The translations under genes were made by a program, and so were the position numbers. From NCBI GenBank assembly GCA_963665045.2, contig CAXXJQ010000006.1:248001-312000 (forward strand): DNA of 64,000 nt, written 5' to 3'. This DNA comes from JAFGRU01 sp016934985. Lineage in GTDB: Bacteria; Desulfobacterota; Desulfuromonadia; Desulfuromonadales; JAAYDE01. Shown one piece after another: positions 27,775 to 36,957 of the stretch. Numbering within the stretch: the stretch's first letter is position 1; every line of letters starts with the position of its first letter. The notes under the pieces are model-generated. The model was not told where the DNA came from. It saw only the letters and a program-made list of their open reading frames with translations, and did not search any database.

Positions 27775-29325
27775 TCAATACAACCCCAATCCTTTCAAGG
27801 TTTTCGGACCCGCAATACCGTCCACCGGCAGCCCTTTGGCCTTCTGGTATTTTTCCACTGCCAGACGGACCTCGTCGTCAAATACACCGTCCTCCGGCCC
27901 GCGGTAAAGGCCCTCCTTTTTCAAAGCCAGCTGGAGATCCTTGACCTGATAGCCCTGGGTCCCTTCCTGCAGCATGTATCCGCCACGGTTCCCTTTCTGC
28001 GAGCTGAAAAAGGCCGACTTGCGTTTTTTGAGGTAGCTCTTGCGGTAGGAGGCATCGGATTCCGCCTGGGCGATTTCAGCTTTTTCCATGGACAAAGCGT
28101 CCAGTTTCTTCTGCAGCTGGGGGTCCTGGTAACGGTCCATATCCTTGCTCAAATCCTGGCTCAGAGACGCCATGGCCTGCCGGGCCTCCGGAGCTTTGCC
28201 GGCCTCATAAAGACGAACAGCTTCTTCATGGACCTGGTCGGCAACAATCAGACGCGATTCCACGGCCACCTTTTTGTTCTCGTTTTCCTTGACTTCGGCC
28301 ACTTCACGGGTACAAACCGCCTTGACCGGGCGGGAAATCTTTTTGCTCCGGCCATCGACCAGGTCCTGGTAACCAAGGGTCATGCTTCCGAGGTCGATTT
28401 TGCCCTTCGGACAGGGGGCAAGCTGGAGTTTGACCAGAACGGTGCGGTTTTCACCCTGGTAGAAATCAGTGAGGTTGACCTGGGTCCCCCCGCCTTTCCG
28501 GCTGGAAGGATAGCCGACCACTTCCGCCCTCTTGACCGCATTCCCCCAGTTGAATTCCAGAGTTGCGTCGCGGCTGACGAGACGGTCGAGGCGGCCCATC
28601 TCCTCGGAGAAGATCCGCGCGATCTGGTTGGGATGCTCGATAAAATAATAACTGCCGCCGCCGCTTTCAGCCACGAGCTGCATCAGGTCTTCGTCATAGT
28701 CGAGGCCCAGCCCCATGGTGGTGATGCGCACCCCATTGCGGCGCATGGAGGAAGCCAGCCGGGCGATGGCATGGCGATCGGTGACACCAACATTGGCGAG
28801 GCCGTCGGACATGAGAAATACCCGCCGAATACCGCCAAGACCGTTGCGCAGCACTTCGCGGCCGCCTTCCATCATGCCTCCCGCGAGGTTGGTGCTGCCA
28901 CCGGGAGTGAGGCGGGCAATGGCCCTGCGGATGGCGTTGGGATCATCAGCGGAAGAAGACGGCCACAGCACCGAAATGCGGTCGTCATATTCGACGATAC
29001 CAATAATATCGTCGGCCTTCAGATGCCCGATCAGGTCCTGGGCGGCGCGTTTCGCATAGGTCAGCTTGCCGCGGTCGGCCATGGAGCCGGAGCGGTCGAT
29101 GACCAGCCCGAGGTTGAGGTTTTCCCGCCGTCGGTCGCCATCACGCTCACCTTCCACGGCGAAGCGGATAAGCAGGTGGACGGTCTGTTCCTGGCCGGCC
29201 AGAAGATAGGGGTTCTCCAGCTCCACCCGCGGCGAGACCGAATCCGCAGCCTGAGCCACCAGGGCCTGCAGAACAAAACACAAGAAAAGTAAAACGCTCA
29301 ATGATCTCATCACTCTGTTTTTCAT
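27775..29325 (-). CDS. VWA-domain protein with C-terminal peptidoglycan-binding domain
   Basis: The start is the ATG at 29325 with AAGGAGGA upstream; the frame is open to 29430 but the earlier part is not protein-like. The 516-residue product has a signal peptide (cut after AQA near residue 28), a von Willebrand A domain (about 65-245) with intact metal site (VIDRSGSM, then a Thr in TPGGSTNL and DGLANVG), a helical middle part and a C-terminal PG_binding_1 domain (about 455-516: LQLALKKEGLYRGPEDGVFDDEVRLAVEKYQ). It probably sits in the periplasm attached to the wall and binds a partner via the VWA metal site. The C-terminus is duplicated in a remnant at 24181. Confidence 0.88.
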   Translation of the reverse strand: MKNRVMRSLSVLLFLCFVLQALVAQAADSVSPRVELENPYLLAGQEQTVHLLIRFAVEGERDGDRRRENLNLGLVIDRSGSMADRGKLTYAKRAAQDLIGHLKADDIIGIVEYDDRISVLWPSSSADDPNAIRRAIARLTPGGSTNLAGGMMEGGREVLRNGLGGIRRVFLMSDGLANVGVTDRHAIARLASSMRRNGVRITTMGLGLDYDEDLMQLVAESGGGSYYFIEHPNQIARIFSEEMGRLDRLVSRDATLEFNWGNAVKRAEVVGYPSSRKGGGTQVNLTDFYQGENRTVLVKLQLAPCPKGKIDLGSMTLGYQDLVDGRSKKISRPVKAVCTREVAEVKENENKKVAVESRLIVADQVHEEAVRLYEAGKAPEARQAMASLSQDLSKDMDRYQDPQLQKKLDALSMEKAEIAQAESDASYRKSYLKKRKSAFFSSQKGNRGGYMLQEGTQGYQVKDLQLALKKEGLYRGPEDGVFDDEVRLAVEKYQKAKGLPVDGIAGPKTLKGLGLY

Positions 29326-29581
29326 GGGTCCTCCTTTTGGTTTTCGAATGGCTGATAAAAAATGATTTGTTCTTTTCCGCAAGCCTGACAGAGACCAAAG
29401 AGGAACACCATGCAATGTTGTGTAAAACAATTTCGTTTAAAATTTACATACTTTTTACCTTCATCTCTTGCCCGAATGAGGTAAAAACAGGTAACGTGCC
29501 AAGAAAAGAGTAAGGCGCCGTCAGGGGGCGCAACCCTTGGGTTCTTGCCCAGAAAAAAATCGCGAAAAATGGAGAATCACC

Positions 29582-30319
29582 ATGTCCGGAAAAAAAGCCC
29601 AGATTCTTGTGGTGGAAGACGATCCCGGCATCCTTGAAGGACTTCTCGACCTGCTGGCTTTCCACGGCTACGCTCCTGAAGGGGTCGCGGATGGCAACAA
29701 AGGTCTCAGCACTGCCCTCGCGGGAAATTTCGACCTGGTAATCCTCGACGTCATGCTGCCGGGGCTGGACGGCTTTTCCATCTGCAAAGAGTTACGCGCC
29801 CGAAAGTCGAACCAGGCGATTCTCATGCTCACGGCCAAGGGGGCCGAAAGCGATGTGATCACCGGCCTTCGCACCGGTGCTGACGACTATGTGCGCAAAC
29901 CCTTCTCCCTGAGCGAGTTGCTGGCCCGGATCGAAGCTCTGCTGCGCCGCAGCGGCAAGGCCCCGACGCCCGACGTCCTGACAATTGGCGGATTGGTCTT
30001 CGACGGAGAGAACTTACTTTTGAAGAACGGTGAAGCTCAGACCTCCCTGACCTCCCGCGAAATGGAAATTATCGCTTACCTGGATCGCAACCGGGGGCGC
30101 AGCATATCCCAGCAGGAACTCCTCACCGAGGTCTGGCAGTATTCCGATCCGGATATCGAAACCCGGACCGTGGACATTCACATGGCCAAGCTGCGCAAAA
30201 AGATCGCGGCCGTGGCACCCGAGTTTGACCCCGCCGCAAAGGACGGCAACCCTTTCCTGCGTACGGTGCGCGGCAAAGGCTACCAATTGGCTTTTGCCAA
30301 CAATGGAAACAAACAATGA
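29582..30319 (+). CDS. OmpR-family response regulator
   Basis: A 245-residue protein; ATG at 29582 follows GGAG. The receiver domain (6-120) has the acidic pair in VVEDD, the phospho-acceptor Asp near 56 in LVILDVMLPG, and the Lys in VRKPF. The winged-helix DNA-binding domain (145-242) shows LTSREMEIIAYLDRN and TVDIHMAKLRKKI...VRGKGYQLA. Its partner is the sensor kinase at 30648, separated from it by a nested repeat. The divergently transcribed VWA/peptidoglycan-binding gene is a plausible target. Confidence 0.93.
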   Translation: MSGKKAQILVVEDDPGILEGLLDLLAFHGYAPEGVADGNKGLSTALAGNFDLVILDVMLPGLDGFSICKELRARKSNQAILMLTAKGAESDVITGLRTGADDYVRKPFSLSELLARIEALLRRSGKAPTPDVLTIGGLVFDGENLLLKNGEAQTSLTSREMEIIAYLDRNRGRSISQQELLTEVWQYSDPDIETRTVDIHMAKLRKKIAAVAPEFDPAAKDGNPFLRTVRGKGYQLAFANNGNKQ

Positions 30320-30337
30320 AAGTTACTTCTCCGCAAA

Positions 30338-30622
30338 ATGGGCTTGGAAAGCCCATGGAAAGGGCATCTGGCGCCTGGATGGCGACAATCAAGCTTGGTA
30401 CATTCATAAGGCTTCGTCGTGAAACCGGCAAGTTTGCGTCAGATCAAGCCAAGCGCAGGGACGCTCCCTGCAGGCGTACTAACAGTACGTCGAAGAGCAA
30501 GGAGCGAGCACGGCTTGAGATGGCGTACAAATTGACGGTTGCAGAAAAAGGCTTTATGAGTGGGCCAAGCTTCCCCCATGGATGGGTTTATGCGGCCCCT
30601 GGAATGGACGTTCCGAGCCCAT
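30338..30622. repeat. MITE-like repeat, copy 2, carrying a nested insertion
   Basis: Ends ATGGGCTTGG (30338-30347) and CCGAGCCCAT (30613-30622) are inverted repeats with 9 of 10 matches, as in copy 1 at 27526-27630. The outer 100 bases align with copy 1; the extra length is a nested element at 30391-30572. It lies between a response regulator and its kinase, so any hairpins would form in their shared transcript. Confidence 0.75.
30391..30572. repeat. Nested inner repeat with its own inverted ends (182 bp)
   Basis: Ends AAGCTTGG (30391-30398) and CCAAGCTT (30565-30572) continue as imperfect inverted repeats (TCATAAGGC against GCTTTATGA). Inside lies a second imperfect palindrome from CCGGCAAGTTTGCG near 30424 to CAAATTGACGG near 30538, so it can fold into a long hairpin. 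It is absent from copy 1, so it entered after the outer repeat was in place. Confidence 0.65.
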
Positions 30623-30647
30623 CACCCAACAAAGTGGATTGTTGCCC

Positions 30648-32426
30648 ATGAAAAAACTCTCTTTTCTGATGGCGCTTTTCATAATACTTCTCGCCGTACC
30701 CCTGGGCTGGGTCGTGACCCGCGCCTACCAGAGCCTCGGGCAGGAAGAACAGGCGGAATTCCGCTTTTTCGGAGAGGCCCTTTTCGACCGCATGGAGGAA
30801 GAGATGGCGGCCATGATCCGCCGCGAGGAAAAGCGCCCGGTAACGGATTACGGACCTTTTCAGGCGGGCAAAACCTCACCCCTTGCAGGGCAACCGGAAG
30901 AACCTTTTGTGCTTGGTTATCTGCAGGTCAACGCCGACGGGACGCTGCAGTATCCGCTCGCAACCGGTTCCAGGCAGGCCCCCGTCCCCCTGCAGGAAGC
31001 CACCAGAGAACTCAAAGGGGCCGCGCCGCTTCTTAGCCGCAAAATATCGCCTCGACCAAAGCTGAACACGATTAAAGAGGATAAGATAAAAGAAGCTTAT
31101 AAAAAGAAATCTGAAGGACTGGGGTCCCTGGCCGGCAAATATTTCCAGCGCAGCCAGAGCAAGCAAAGCTATCTCGAGAAAGAGGAACGGGGCCGTTATC
31201 TGGCAGCAGAGGAAGCAGCCGATTTCATCGCACAGTCGCCCCCCGCCCCGCAAGCTTCGGCTCCAGCCGGATTGGCGCCAGACTTCGCCTATGCCCCGGA
31301 AACCACCCGCCCCATACTTACTCCCATGGAGGCGTTTCCTCTCGCCGGGGGACGGGTTTTCATCTTCCGCCGCGTCCTTTTCGGCAACCGCACCGTCAGC
31401 CAGGGCCTGGTTCTTGAGCTTTCCCAATTTCTGGCTCACCTGGAGGAAAAATATTTCAACGGCGAACCGGTGGCCGAGTTCGCCCGGCTGAAACTGACCG
31501 CTACTGCCCTGGAGAGCCCCATAACCAGGCAAGCCGGAACTGCTGAAAACGGCCCAACGGCCGTTGTGGAACGTCTTTTCCCGCGCCCCTTTGACATCCT
31601 GGAGGCCCGCCTCGCCGCGACGAATCTTCCCCCATCGCCGGGCCGCAACCTGCTCAACCTGCTGGTACCAGTGGTGGGAACCATCCTTTTGGCCGGGCTG
31701 TTTCTCATTTACCGCAGCGCCCGGGGCATCCACGAACTTTCCAAACGGCGGGCAGGCTTCGTCTCCTCGGTCACCCACGAACTGAAAACGCCGCTGACCA
31801 ACATCCGCATGTACGCCGACATGCTTCAGGAAGGAATAGCCACCACACCGGAAAAGCAAAGCAAATATCTTCGCACGATCTCATCGGAAAGCTGCCGCCT
31901 CTCGCGCCTGATCATCAATGTCCTTGAATTCTCCCGGCTCGAAAATCACAGCCGGATTTTCGAGATGCGCGAGCAATCACTGGCTGACGCTGTGGATGAG
32001 GTCAAAACGGTACTCGATGCCCAGATCCGTCAGGAGGGCTTTACTTTCACTACGGAAATAGCGGCTGACCTCCGTTTCACTTTTGACCTCGAGGGCATGA
32101 TCCAGATTCTCATCAACTGCGTCGAAAACAGTATAAAGTTCGGGAAGGATGCGAAACCCAAAGAAATCCTCCTGCGCGCCGCACGACAGGGGAACAAAAT
32201 CTGCCTTGAGATTGCTGACAACGGCCCCGGTGTACCGCGACAAGCCCTGAAAAATCTCTTCGATGACTTTTACCGTGTTGACGATTCTCTCACCCGCAAA
32301 ACTAAAGGGACCGGCATCGGTCTGGCTCTGGTCAGAAAACTGGTGCTCGGCATGGGCGGGCAAGTCGAAGCCGCTAACAACAACCCCAACGGCCTGATGA
32401 TCCGCATGACTTTCAAGGCTGAATAA
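30648..32426 (+). CDS. Sensor histidine kinase
   Basis: The ATG at 30648 (MKKLSFLMALF) gives 592 residues. A membrane segment at about 5-24, an extracytoplasmic sensor region of about 310 residues with no domain I recognise (a Lys-rich stretch near 140-160, Pro/Ala-rich near 205-220), and a second membrane segment near 337-357. The kinase core follows: HisKA with the phospho-accepting His near 377 (SSVTHELKTPLTN) and HATPase_c with N box (INCVENSIKFG), ADNGPGVP and GTGIGLALVRKL. No HAMP domain is evident between the membrane and HisKA. It pairs with the OmpR-type regulator upstream. Confidence 0.92.
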   Translation: MKKLSFLMALFIILLAVPLGWVVTRAYQSLGQEEQAEFRFFGEALFDRMEEEMAAMIRREEKRPVTDYGPFQAGKTSPLAGQPEEPFVLGYLQVNADGTLQYPLATGSRQAPVPLQEATRELKGAAPLLSRKISPRPKLNTIKEDKIKEAYKKKSEGLGSLAGKYFQRSQSKQSYLEKEERGRYLAAEEAADFIAQSPPAPQASAPAGLAPDFAYAPETTRPILTPMEAFPLAGGRVFIFRRVLFGNRTVSQGLVLELSQFLAHLEEKYFNGEPVAEFARLKLTATALESPITRQAGTAENGPTAVVERLFPRPFDILEARLAATNLPPSPGRNLLNLLVPVVGTILLAGLFLIYRSARGIHELSKRRAGFVSSVTHELKTPLTNIRMYADMLQEGIATTPEKQSKYLRTISSESCRLSRLIINVLEFSRLENHSRIFEMREQSLADAVDEVKTVLDAQIRQEGFTFTTEIAADLRFTFDLEGMIQILINCVENSIKFGKDAKPKEILLRAARQGNKICLEIADNGPGVPRQALKNLFDDFYRVDDSLTRKTKGTGIGLALVRKLVLGMGGQVEAANNNPNGLMIRMTFKAE

Positions 32427-32440
32427 ACACTTTGAAATAT

Positions 32441-32469
32441 TTGACAAACACGGACCTTCCCTTTTTAAT
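32441..32469 (+). promoter_or_regulatory. Candidate sigma70 promoter
   Basis: TTGACA at 32441-32446 and TTTAAT at 32464-32469 with a 17-base spacer, 56 bases before the ACT-domain gene, which therefore is probably not only read from the kinase operon. Confidence 0.55.
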
Positions 32470-32524
32470 TTATCGAGAACGAATGCGGCTAATTTCAAAC
32501 ACATGAAACTCAGGAGGACTCCTC

Positions 32525-33058
32525 ATGCGAAAAAACCTGGTATTAACTCTGACCGGCCATGACCGGATCGGAATTGTCGAACGGGTCACCAAAATTGTTC
32601 TCAACGCACGCGGCAACGTTGATTCGAGCCGCATGGCCCGCCTTGGCGGCGAATTCGCCATGCTTATGCTCATTTCCCTGCCGGAATCCCAATACGAAGA
32701 ATTAAACCACAGCATCCAACATCTTCGCGATGACGGTTTTTCTATTTCCATCTGCCCGACCATGCTCACCGATCCGGAAAAACTCAGCGGCTGGATGCCT
32801 TACCAGGTGCAGGTCAGCGGCGCCGACCATGAAGGGATCGTTCATAACATCGCCTATCACCTGGCCGAGCATGGCATCAATATCGAAACCATGGATACCA
32901 ACATGACCAAGGCGCCCATGAGCGGCACACCGCTTTTTACCATGAGTGCCGTCGTTCTCGTTCCGCCGCAGCTCTCCCTGCACGACATGGAAGAGGATTT
33001 GGAAATCATCGGTGACAACATGAACGTGGATATCGAAATTGCCCCTTACCGAGGCTGA
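32525..33058 (+). CDS. Double ACT-domain protein, GcvR-like
   Basis: A 177-residue soluble protein with two ACT domains: about 4-82 (LVLTLTGHDRIGIVERVTKIVLNARGNV) and 92-170 (YQVQVSGADHEGIVHNIAYHLAEHGINIETMDT). The sequence and length fit the GcvR (glycine cleavage repressor) family, whose ACT domains bind small ligands such as glycine and act through protein-protein contacts. No DNA-binding domain is present. No gcv genes are in the window, so the role is inferred only from the family. A strong AGGAG precedes the ATG. Confidence 0.88.
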   Translation: MRKNLVLTLTGHDRIGIVERVTKIVLNARGNVDSSRMARLGGEFAMLMLISLPESQYEELNHSIQHLRDDGFSISICPTMLTDPEKLSGWMPYQVQVSGADHEGIVHNIAYHLAEHGINIETMDTNMTKAPMSGTPLFTMSAVVLVPPQLSLHDMEEDLEIIGDNMNVDIEIAPYRG

Positions 33059-33073
33059 TTTCGATATCATTTA

Positions 33074-33121
33074 GAATTTGAAAGCCCCCTCAGGATGTCC
33101 TCTCTCCGCTCTTTCAAATTC
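33074..33121 (+). terminator. Possible terminator hairpin
   Basis: Perfect 11-bp arms GAATTTGAAAG and CTTTCAAATTC separated by 26 bases, just after the GcvR-like gene. There is no T-run, so the terminator role is uncertain. Confidence 0.4.
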
Positions 33122-33267
33122 CTGTTTCAATACTCCCAACCGGGCTGATCGCAAAAACCGTTACGGCACCGCCGCCTGATCGATCTGGCAAGTGAGGTTT
33201 TTCCCCTACTTCTTCTCTTTTTTGAACCCTTTTAATGGTTCAAAATTTCCCTCCCCGATAAATCAAC

Positions 33268-33307
33268 GAGTTGTGACAAATATTTCCGGAAATATTTGTC
33301 ACAACTC
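33268..33307. repeat. Perfect 40-bp palindrome upstream of carB
   Basis: The 20 bases 33268-33287 (starting GAGTTGTGACAAATATTT) are followed directly by their exact reverse complement 33288-33307, with no spacer. It lies 91 bases before the carB start, in a 340-base gene-free stretch. Such a long perfect palindrome without loop would either extrude as a cruciform, act as a binding site for a symmetric regulator, or form a hairpin in the leader RNA. Confidence 0.9.
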
Positions 33308-33398
33308 ACCCGAAAATCTGGTAGCATCCCAAGAACCTGTCAGACCTGAAAAACATATTGCGATGCTATCCAAATGATTTCAAAGGAGGAAAGTCTGT

Positions 33399-36300
33399 AT
33401 GTCCAAACACCCTGATATCGACAAAGTCATGATCATCGGCTCGGGGCCAATCATCATCGGCCAGGCTTGCGAGTTCGATTACAGCGGCACCCAGGCCTGT
33501 AAGGCCCTGCGTGAACTGGGTTACAAAATATTGCTGGTGAATTCCAACCCCGCCACCATCATGACCGACCCGGGAATGGCTGATATCACCTATATTGAGC
33601 CTCTCAATGTCGCGACCCTTACCAAGATAATCGAAAAAGAACGTCCCGATGCCCTTCTTCCAAACCTCGGCGGACAGACCGGGTTGAACCTCTCTTCCGA
33701 ACTGCATAAGGCGGGGGTTCTGGAAAAGTTCGGTGTCAGGGTCATCGGCGTCGAACTTGATGCCATCGAGCGTGGTGAAGACCGTATGGAGTTCAAGAAA
33801 ACCATGGACGCGCTCGGCATCGAAATGGCCCGCAGCGGGATCGCCAACAGTCTCGGCGAAGCCGAGGCGCTGGTCGCTGACATCGGCCTGCCCTGTGTCA
33901 TCCGCCCGGCCTACACCATGGGGGGAACCGGCGGGGGCCTGGTCTTCAATATGGAAGAATTCCGGGATATCGTCAACCGCGGCCTGGCGGCCAGCATGGT
34001 GCACCAGGTTCTGGTTGAAGAGTCGGTCCTGGGCTGGGAGGAACTCGAACTCGAAGTGGTCCGCGACGCCGACAACAACAAAATCACGGTCTGTTTCATC
34101 GAAAACGTCGACCCCATGGGCGTTCACACCGGCGACTCCCTTCTGTACCGCACCCATGCTGACCATCAGTGAAGAACTTCAGGCTCGGTTGCAGGACTAC
34201 TCCTATCGCGTCGTCGACGCCATCGGTGTCATCGGCGGAACCAATATCCAATTCGCCCACGACCCCGAGACCGGCCGCGTCGTTATCATCGAAATCAATC
34301 CTCGGACTTCCCGCTCTTCGGCGCTTGCCTCGAAAGCAACCGGTTTCCCCATTGCCCTCATTTCCGCCAAACTGGCCGGCGGCCTAACCATGAAGCAGAT
34401 CCCCTACTGGCGCGACGGAACGCTGGAAAAAATATACGCCTTCCGGGGATTACGTCGTCGTCAAGTTTGCGCGTTGGGGCTTTCGAGAAATTCAAAGGCG
34501 TAGAGGACAAGCTCGGCACCCAGATGCGGGCCGTCGGCGAGGTCATGAGCATCGGCAAGAATTACAAGGAAGCCTTCCAGAAGGCCATCCGCTCCCTGGA
34601 GCAGGGACGCTACGGACTCGGCTTCGCCAGGGACTTCAACGGCAAAAGCAAGGAAGAGTTGATGGTCCTCCTGGCCACTTCCGACCAGCGAGCGCCAGTT
34701 CATCATGTACGAAGCCCTGCGCAAGGGGGCGACGGTCGAGGAGCTCTTCGAAAAAACCAAGATCAAACGCTGGTTCATCGAACAGATGAAGGAACTGGTT
34801 GAAGTGGAGGAACAGATCCTCGGCTGCAAAGGCCGGCAGCTGCCGGACGAACTCTTCATCCAGGCCAAGAAAGACGGCTTTGCCGACCGCTACCTGGCCC
34901 AGCTTCTGGGACTGCCCGAAGCTGAAATCCGCTCACGGCGCCTGGCCCTCGGAATGGCTGAAAGCTGGGAGCCGGTTCCGGTCAGCGGCGTCGAGAATGC
35001 CGCCTACTACTACTCCACCTACAACGCTCCCGATGCGACTACCGTCACTGCCAACCGCAAAATCATGGTTCTCGGGGGCGGCCCCAACCGCATTGGCCAG
35101 GGCATCGAGTTTGACTACTGCTGCGTGCATGCAGCCTTTGCCCTGCGGGACGAAGGCTTTGAAACCATCATGGTCAACTGCAACCCCGGAGACCGTCTCC
35201 ACCGATTACGACACCTCGGACAAGCTCTATTTCGAACCGCTCACCGTGGAAGACGTTCTGAGCATTTATGAGAAGGAAAAACCGCAAGGAGTGATCTGTC
35301 AGTTCGGCGGCCAGACGCCCTTGAATATCGCCCGCGAACTTGAAGCGGCCGGCGTCCCGATTCTCGGAACGAGCCCCGAAACCATCGACCTGGCCGAGGA
35401 CCGCGACCGCTTCCGCTCCATCATGGATTCCTTGGGAATTCCCATGCCGGCCTCGGACATGGCGGTAACGACCGAAGATGCCGTAACCATTGCCGGACGT
35501 CTCGGCTATCCCCTCATGGTGCGCCCTTCTTATGTACTCGGCGGCCGGGGTATGGAAATCGTCCATGACGAGGCCATGCTCCGCCAGTACATGGAAGCCG
35601 CCGTCGGGGTCACTCCCGACCGGCCGATCCTGGTGGACCGCTTCCTCGAGAACGCCCTGGAATGTGAAGCCGACGCCATCGCCGACGGCACCGACGCTTT
35701 TGTTCCCGCCGTCATGGAACACATCGAGCTGGCCGGCATCCACTCGGGGGATTCGGCCTGTGTCCTGCCTTCGGTCAATATCCCTGAAAAACACATTGAA
35801 ACCATTCGCGACTATACCCAGCGGATCGCCAAAACCATGAACGTGGTCGGCCTCATGAACATCCAGTACGCTATCTGCAACGACACGGTTTACGTTCTCG
35901 AGGCCAATCCCCGCGCCTCCAGGACCGTCCCCCTGGTTTCCAAGGTATGCGGCTTCTCCATGGCCCGCGTCGCCACCCGCATCATGCTCGGGAAAAAGCT
36001 CAAGGAAGAAAACCTCACGGAGGTCAAACCGCCCTATTACGGGGTCAAGGAATCGGTCTTCCCGTTCAACATGTTCCCCGAGGTTGATCCGGTCCTCGGT
36101 CCCGAAATGCGTTCCACAGGAGAGGTCCTCGGCCTCGCCCGGACCCCCGGCCTGGCCTTCTACAAAGCCCAGGATGCCGCCAAACAGACCCTGCCCACCT
36201 CGGGCACGGCCCTGTTCTCGGTGATCGATGCAGAGAAACCGAAAGCGGCCGAATTGGCCAGACGCCTGCAGGAGCGCGGTTTTTTCCCTTCTGGCCACTG

Positions 36301-36605
36301 CGGCAACACAGCAGTGGTTTGCCCGTGCGGGGATCGAGGCAAAGCCGATTCTCAAACTCCACGAGGGACGGCCGCATATCGTCGATGCCATCGAGAACGG
36401 TGAAATCCAGTTGATCATCAACACGCCCATCGGCAAGCTCGGCAGCGAAGACGATTCCTACCTGCGCAAAGCCGCCATCAAGCATGGGATAGCTTACGTA
36501 ACGACCCTGGCCGCCGCCGAAGCCACCGTGAACGGCATTGAAGAGCGGCTCAAGGCGGAACCGGAAGTCCTTTCGGTGCAGAAATACCATGAGCAGCTGC
36601 AATAG
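33399..36605 (+). pseudogene. carB: Carbamoyl-phosphate synthase large subunit, six frameshifts
   Basis: CarB uses ammonia delivered from CarA, bicarbonate and two ATP to make carbamoyl phosphate for pyrimidine and arginine synthesis. The protein is readable throughout from MSKHPDIDKVMIIGSGPIIIGQACEFDYSG to the MGS-like C-terminus, with both ATP-grasp halves intact (PAYTMGGTGGG; RPSYVLGGRGMEIV). The DNA, however, carries single extra bases at 34138-34140 (C), 34427-34432 (A), 34476-34479 (G), 34679-34680 (T), 35188-35189 (G) and 36280-36285 (T). Removing one base at each gives 1066 residues, the normal family length. No sign of decay elsewhere, so sequence error is the first explanation. AAAGGAGG precedes the ATG. 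carA is not adjacent. Confidence 0.93.
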
Positions 36606-36651
36606 CAACAGGAAAACCCAAATTACTCGCAGCACAGAAACTCTTATGGAT

Positions 36652-36690
36652 AGCTGGAAAACTCACCTTTAACAGGTGAGTTTTCCAGCT
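36652..36690. terminator. 17-bp perfect hairpin after carB
   Basis: AGCTGGAAAACTCACCT (36652-36668) and its inverted copy (36674-36690) with a 5-base loop, 47 bases after carB. No T-tract follows, so if it ends transcription it may do so in a factor-assisted way. The remainder of the gene-free stretch 36606-36957 holds nothing I can name. Confidence 0.55.
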
Positions 36691-36957
36691 CAAGACACCT
36701 CAAAGCCTCACCTGTCCGGATTCAAATCCGGCGCTGTCCCCAGCACATGGCTCGTCATAGCCTAACCCCTCCCGAGGATACTGATGCCGTGCATCCTGCT
36801 CGAAACTTGATAGTAAATTTTGAGCTGCAAATCCGCCGGTCTCCTTTCCTTTTCAGAAGGCCATACCTATAATGGAACCTGAGCAGGAATAGCGGCATTA
36901 CTATCCCGGGGGAATGGAACCTTTTGAAATATTTCCCCGCTTCAAAGGTTTAAAATT

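Noticed and set aside
27709..29292. Long open frame of 527 codons on the plus strand
   Set aside because: It is fully antisense to the VWA/peptidoglycan-binding gene, which has domains, signal peptide and ribosome-binding site. The antisense product has no recognisable motif.
35174..36436. 420-codon open frame on the minus strand
   Set aside because: Antisense to conserved carB sequence.
36652..36755. tRNA-like look (loop TTTAACA in a stem, then GGATTCAAATCCGG)
   Set aside because: The first stem is 17 bp instead of 5, the T-arm does not pair with a 7-base loop and no acceptor stem closes the structure.
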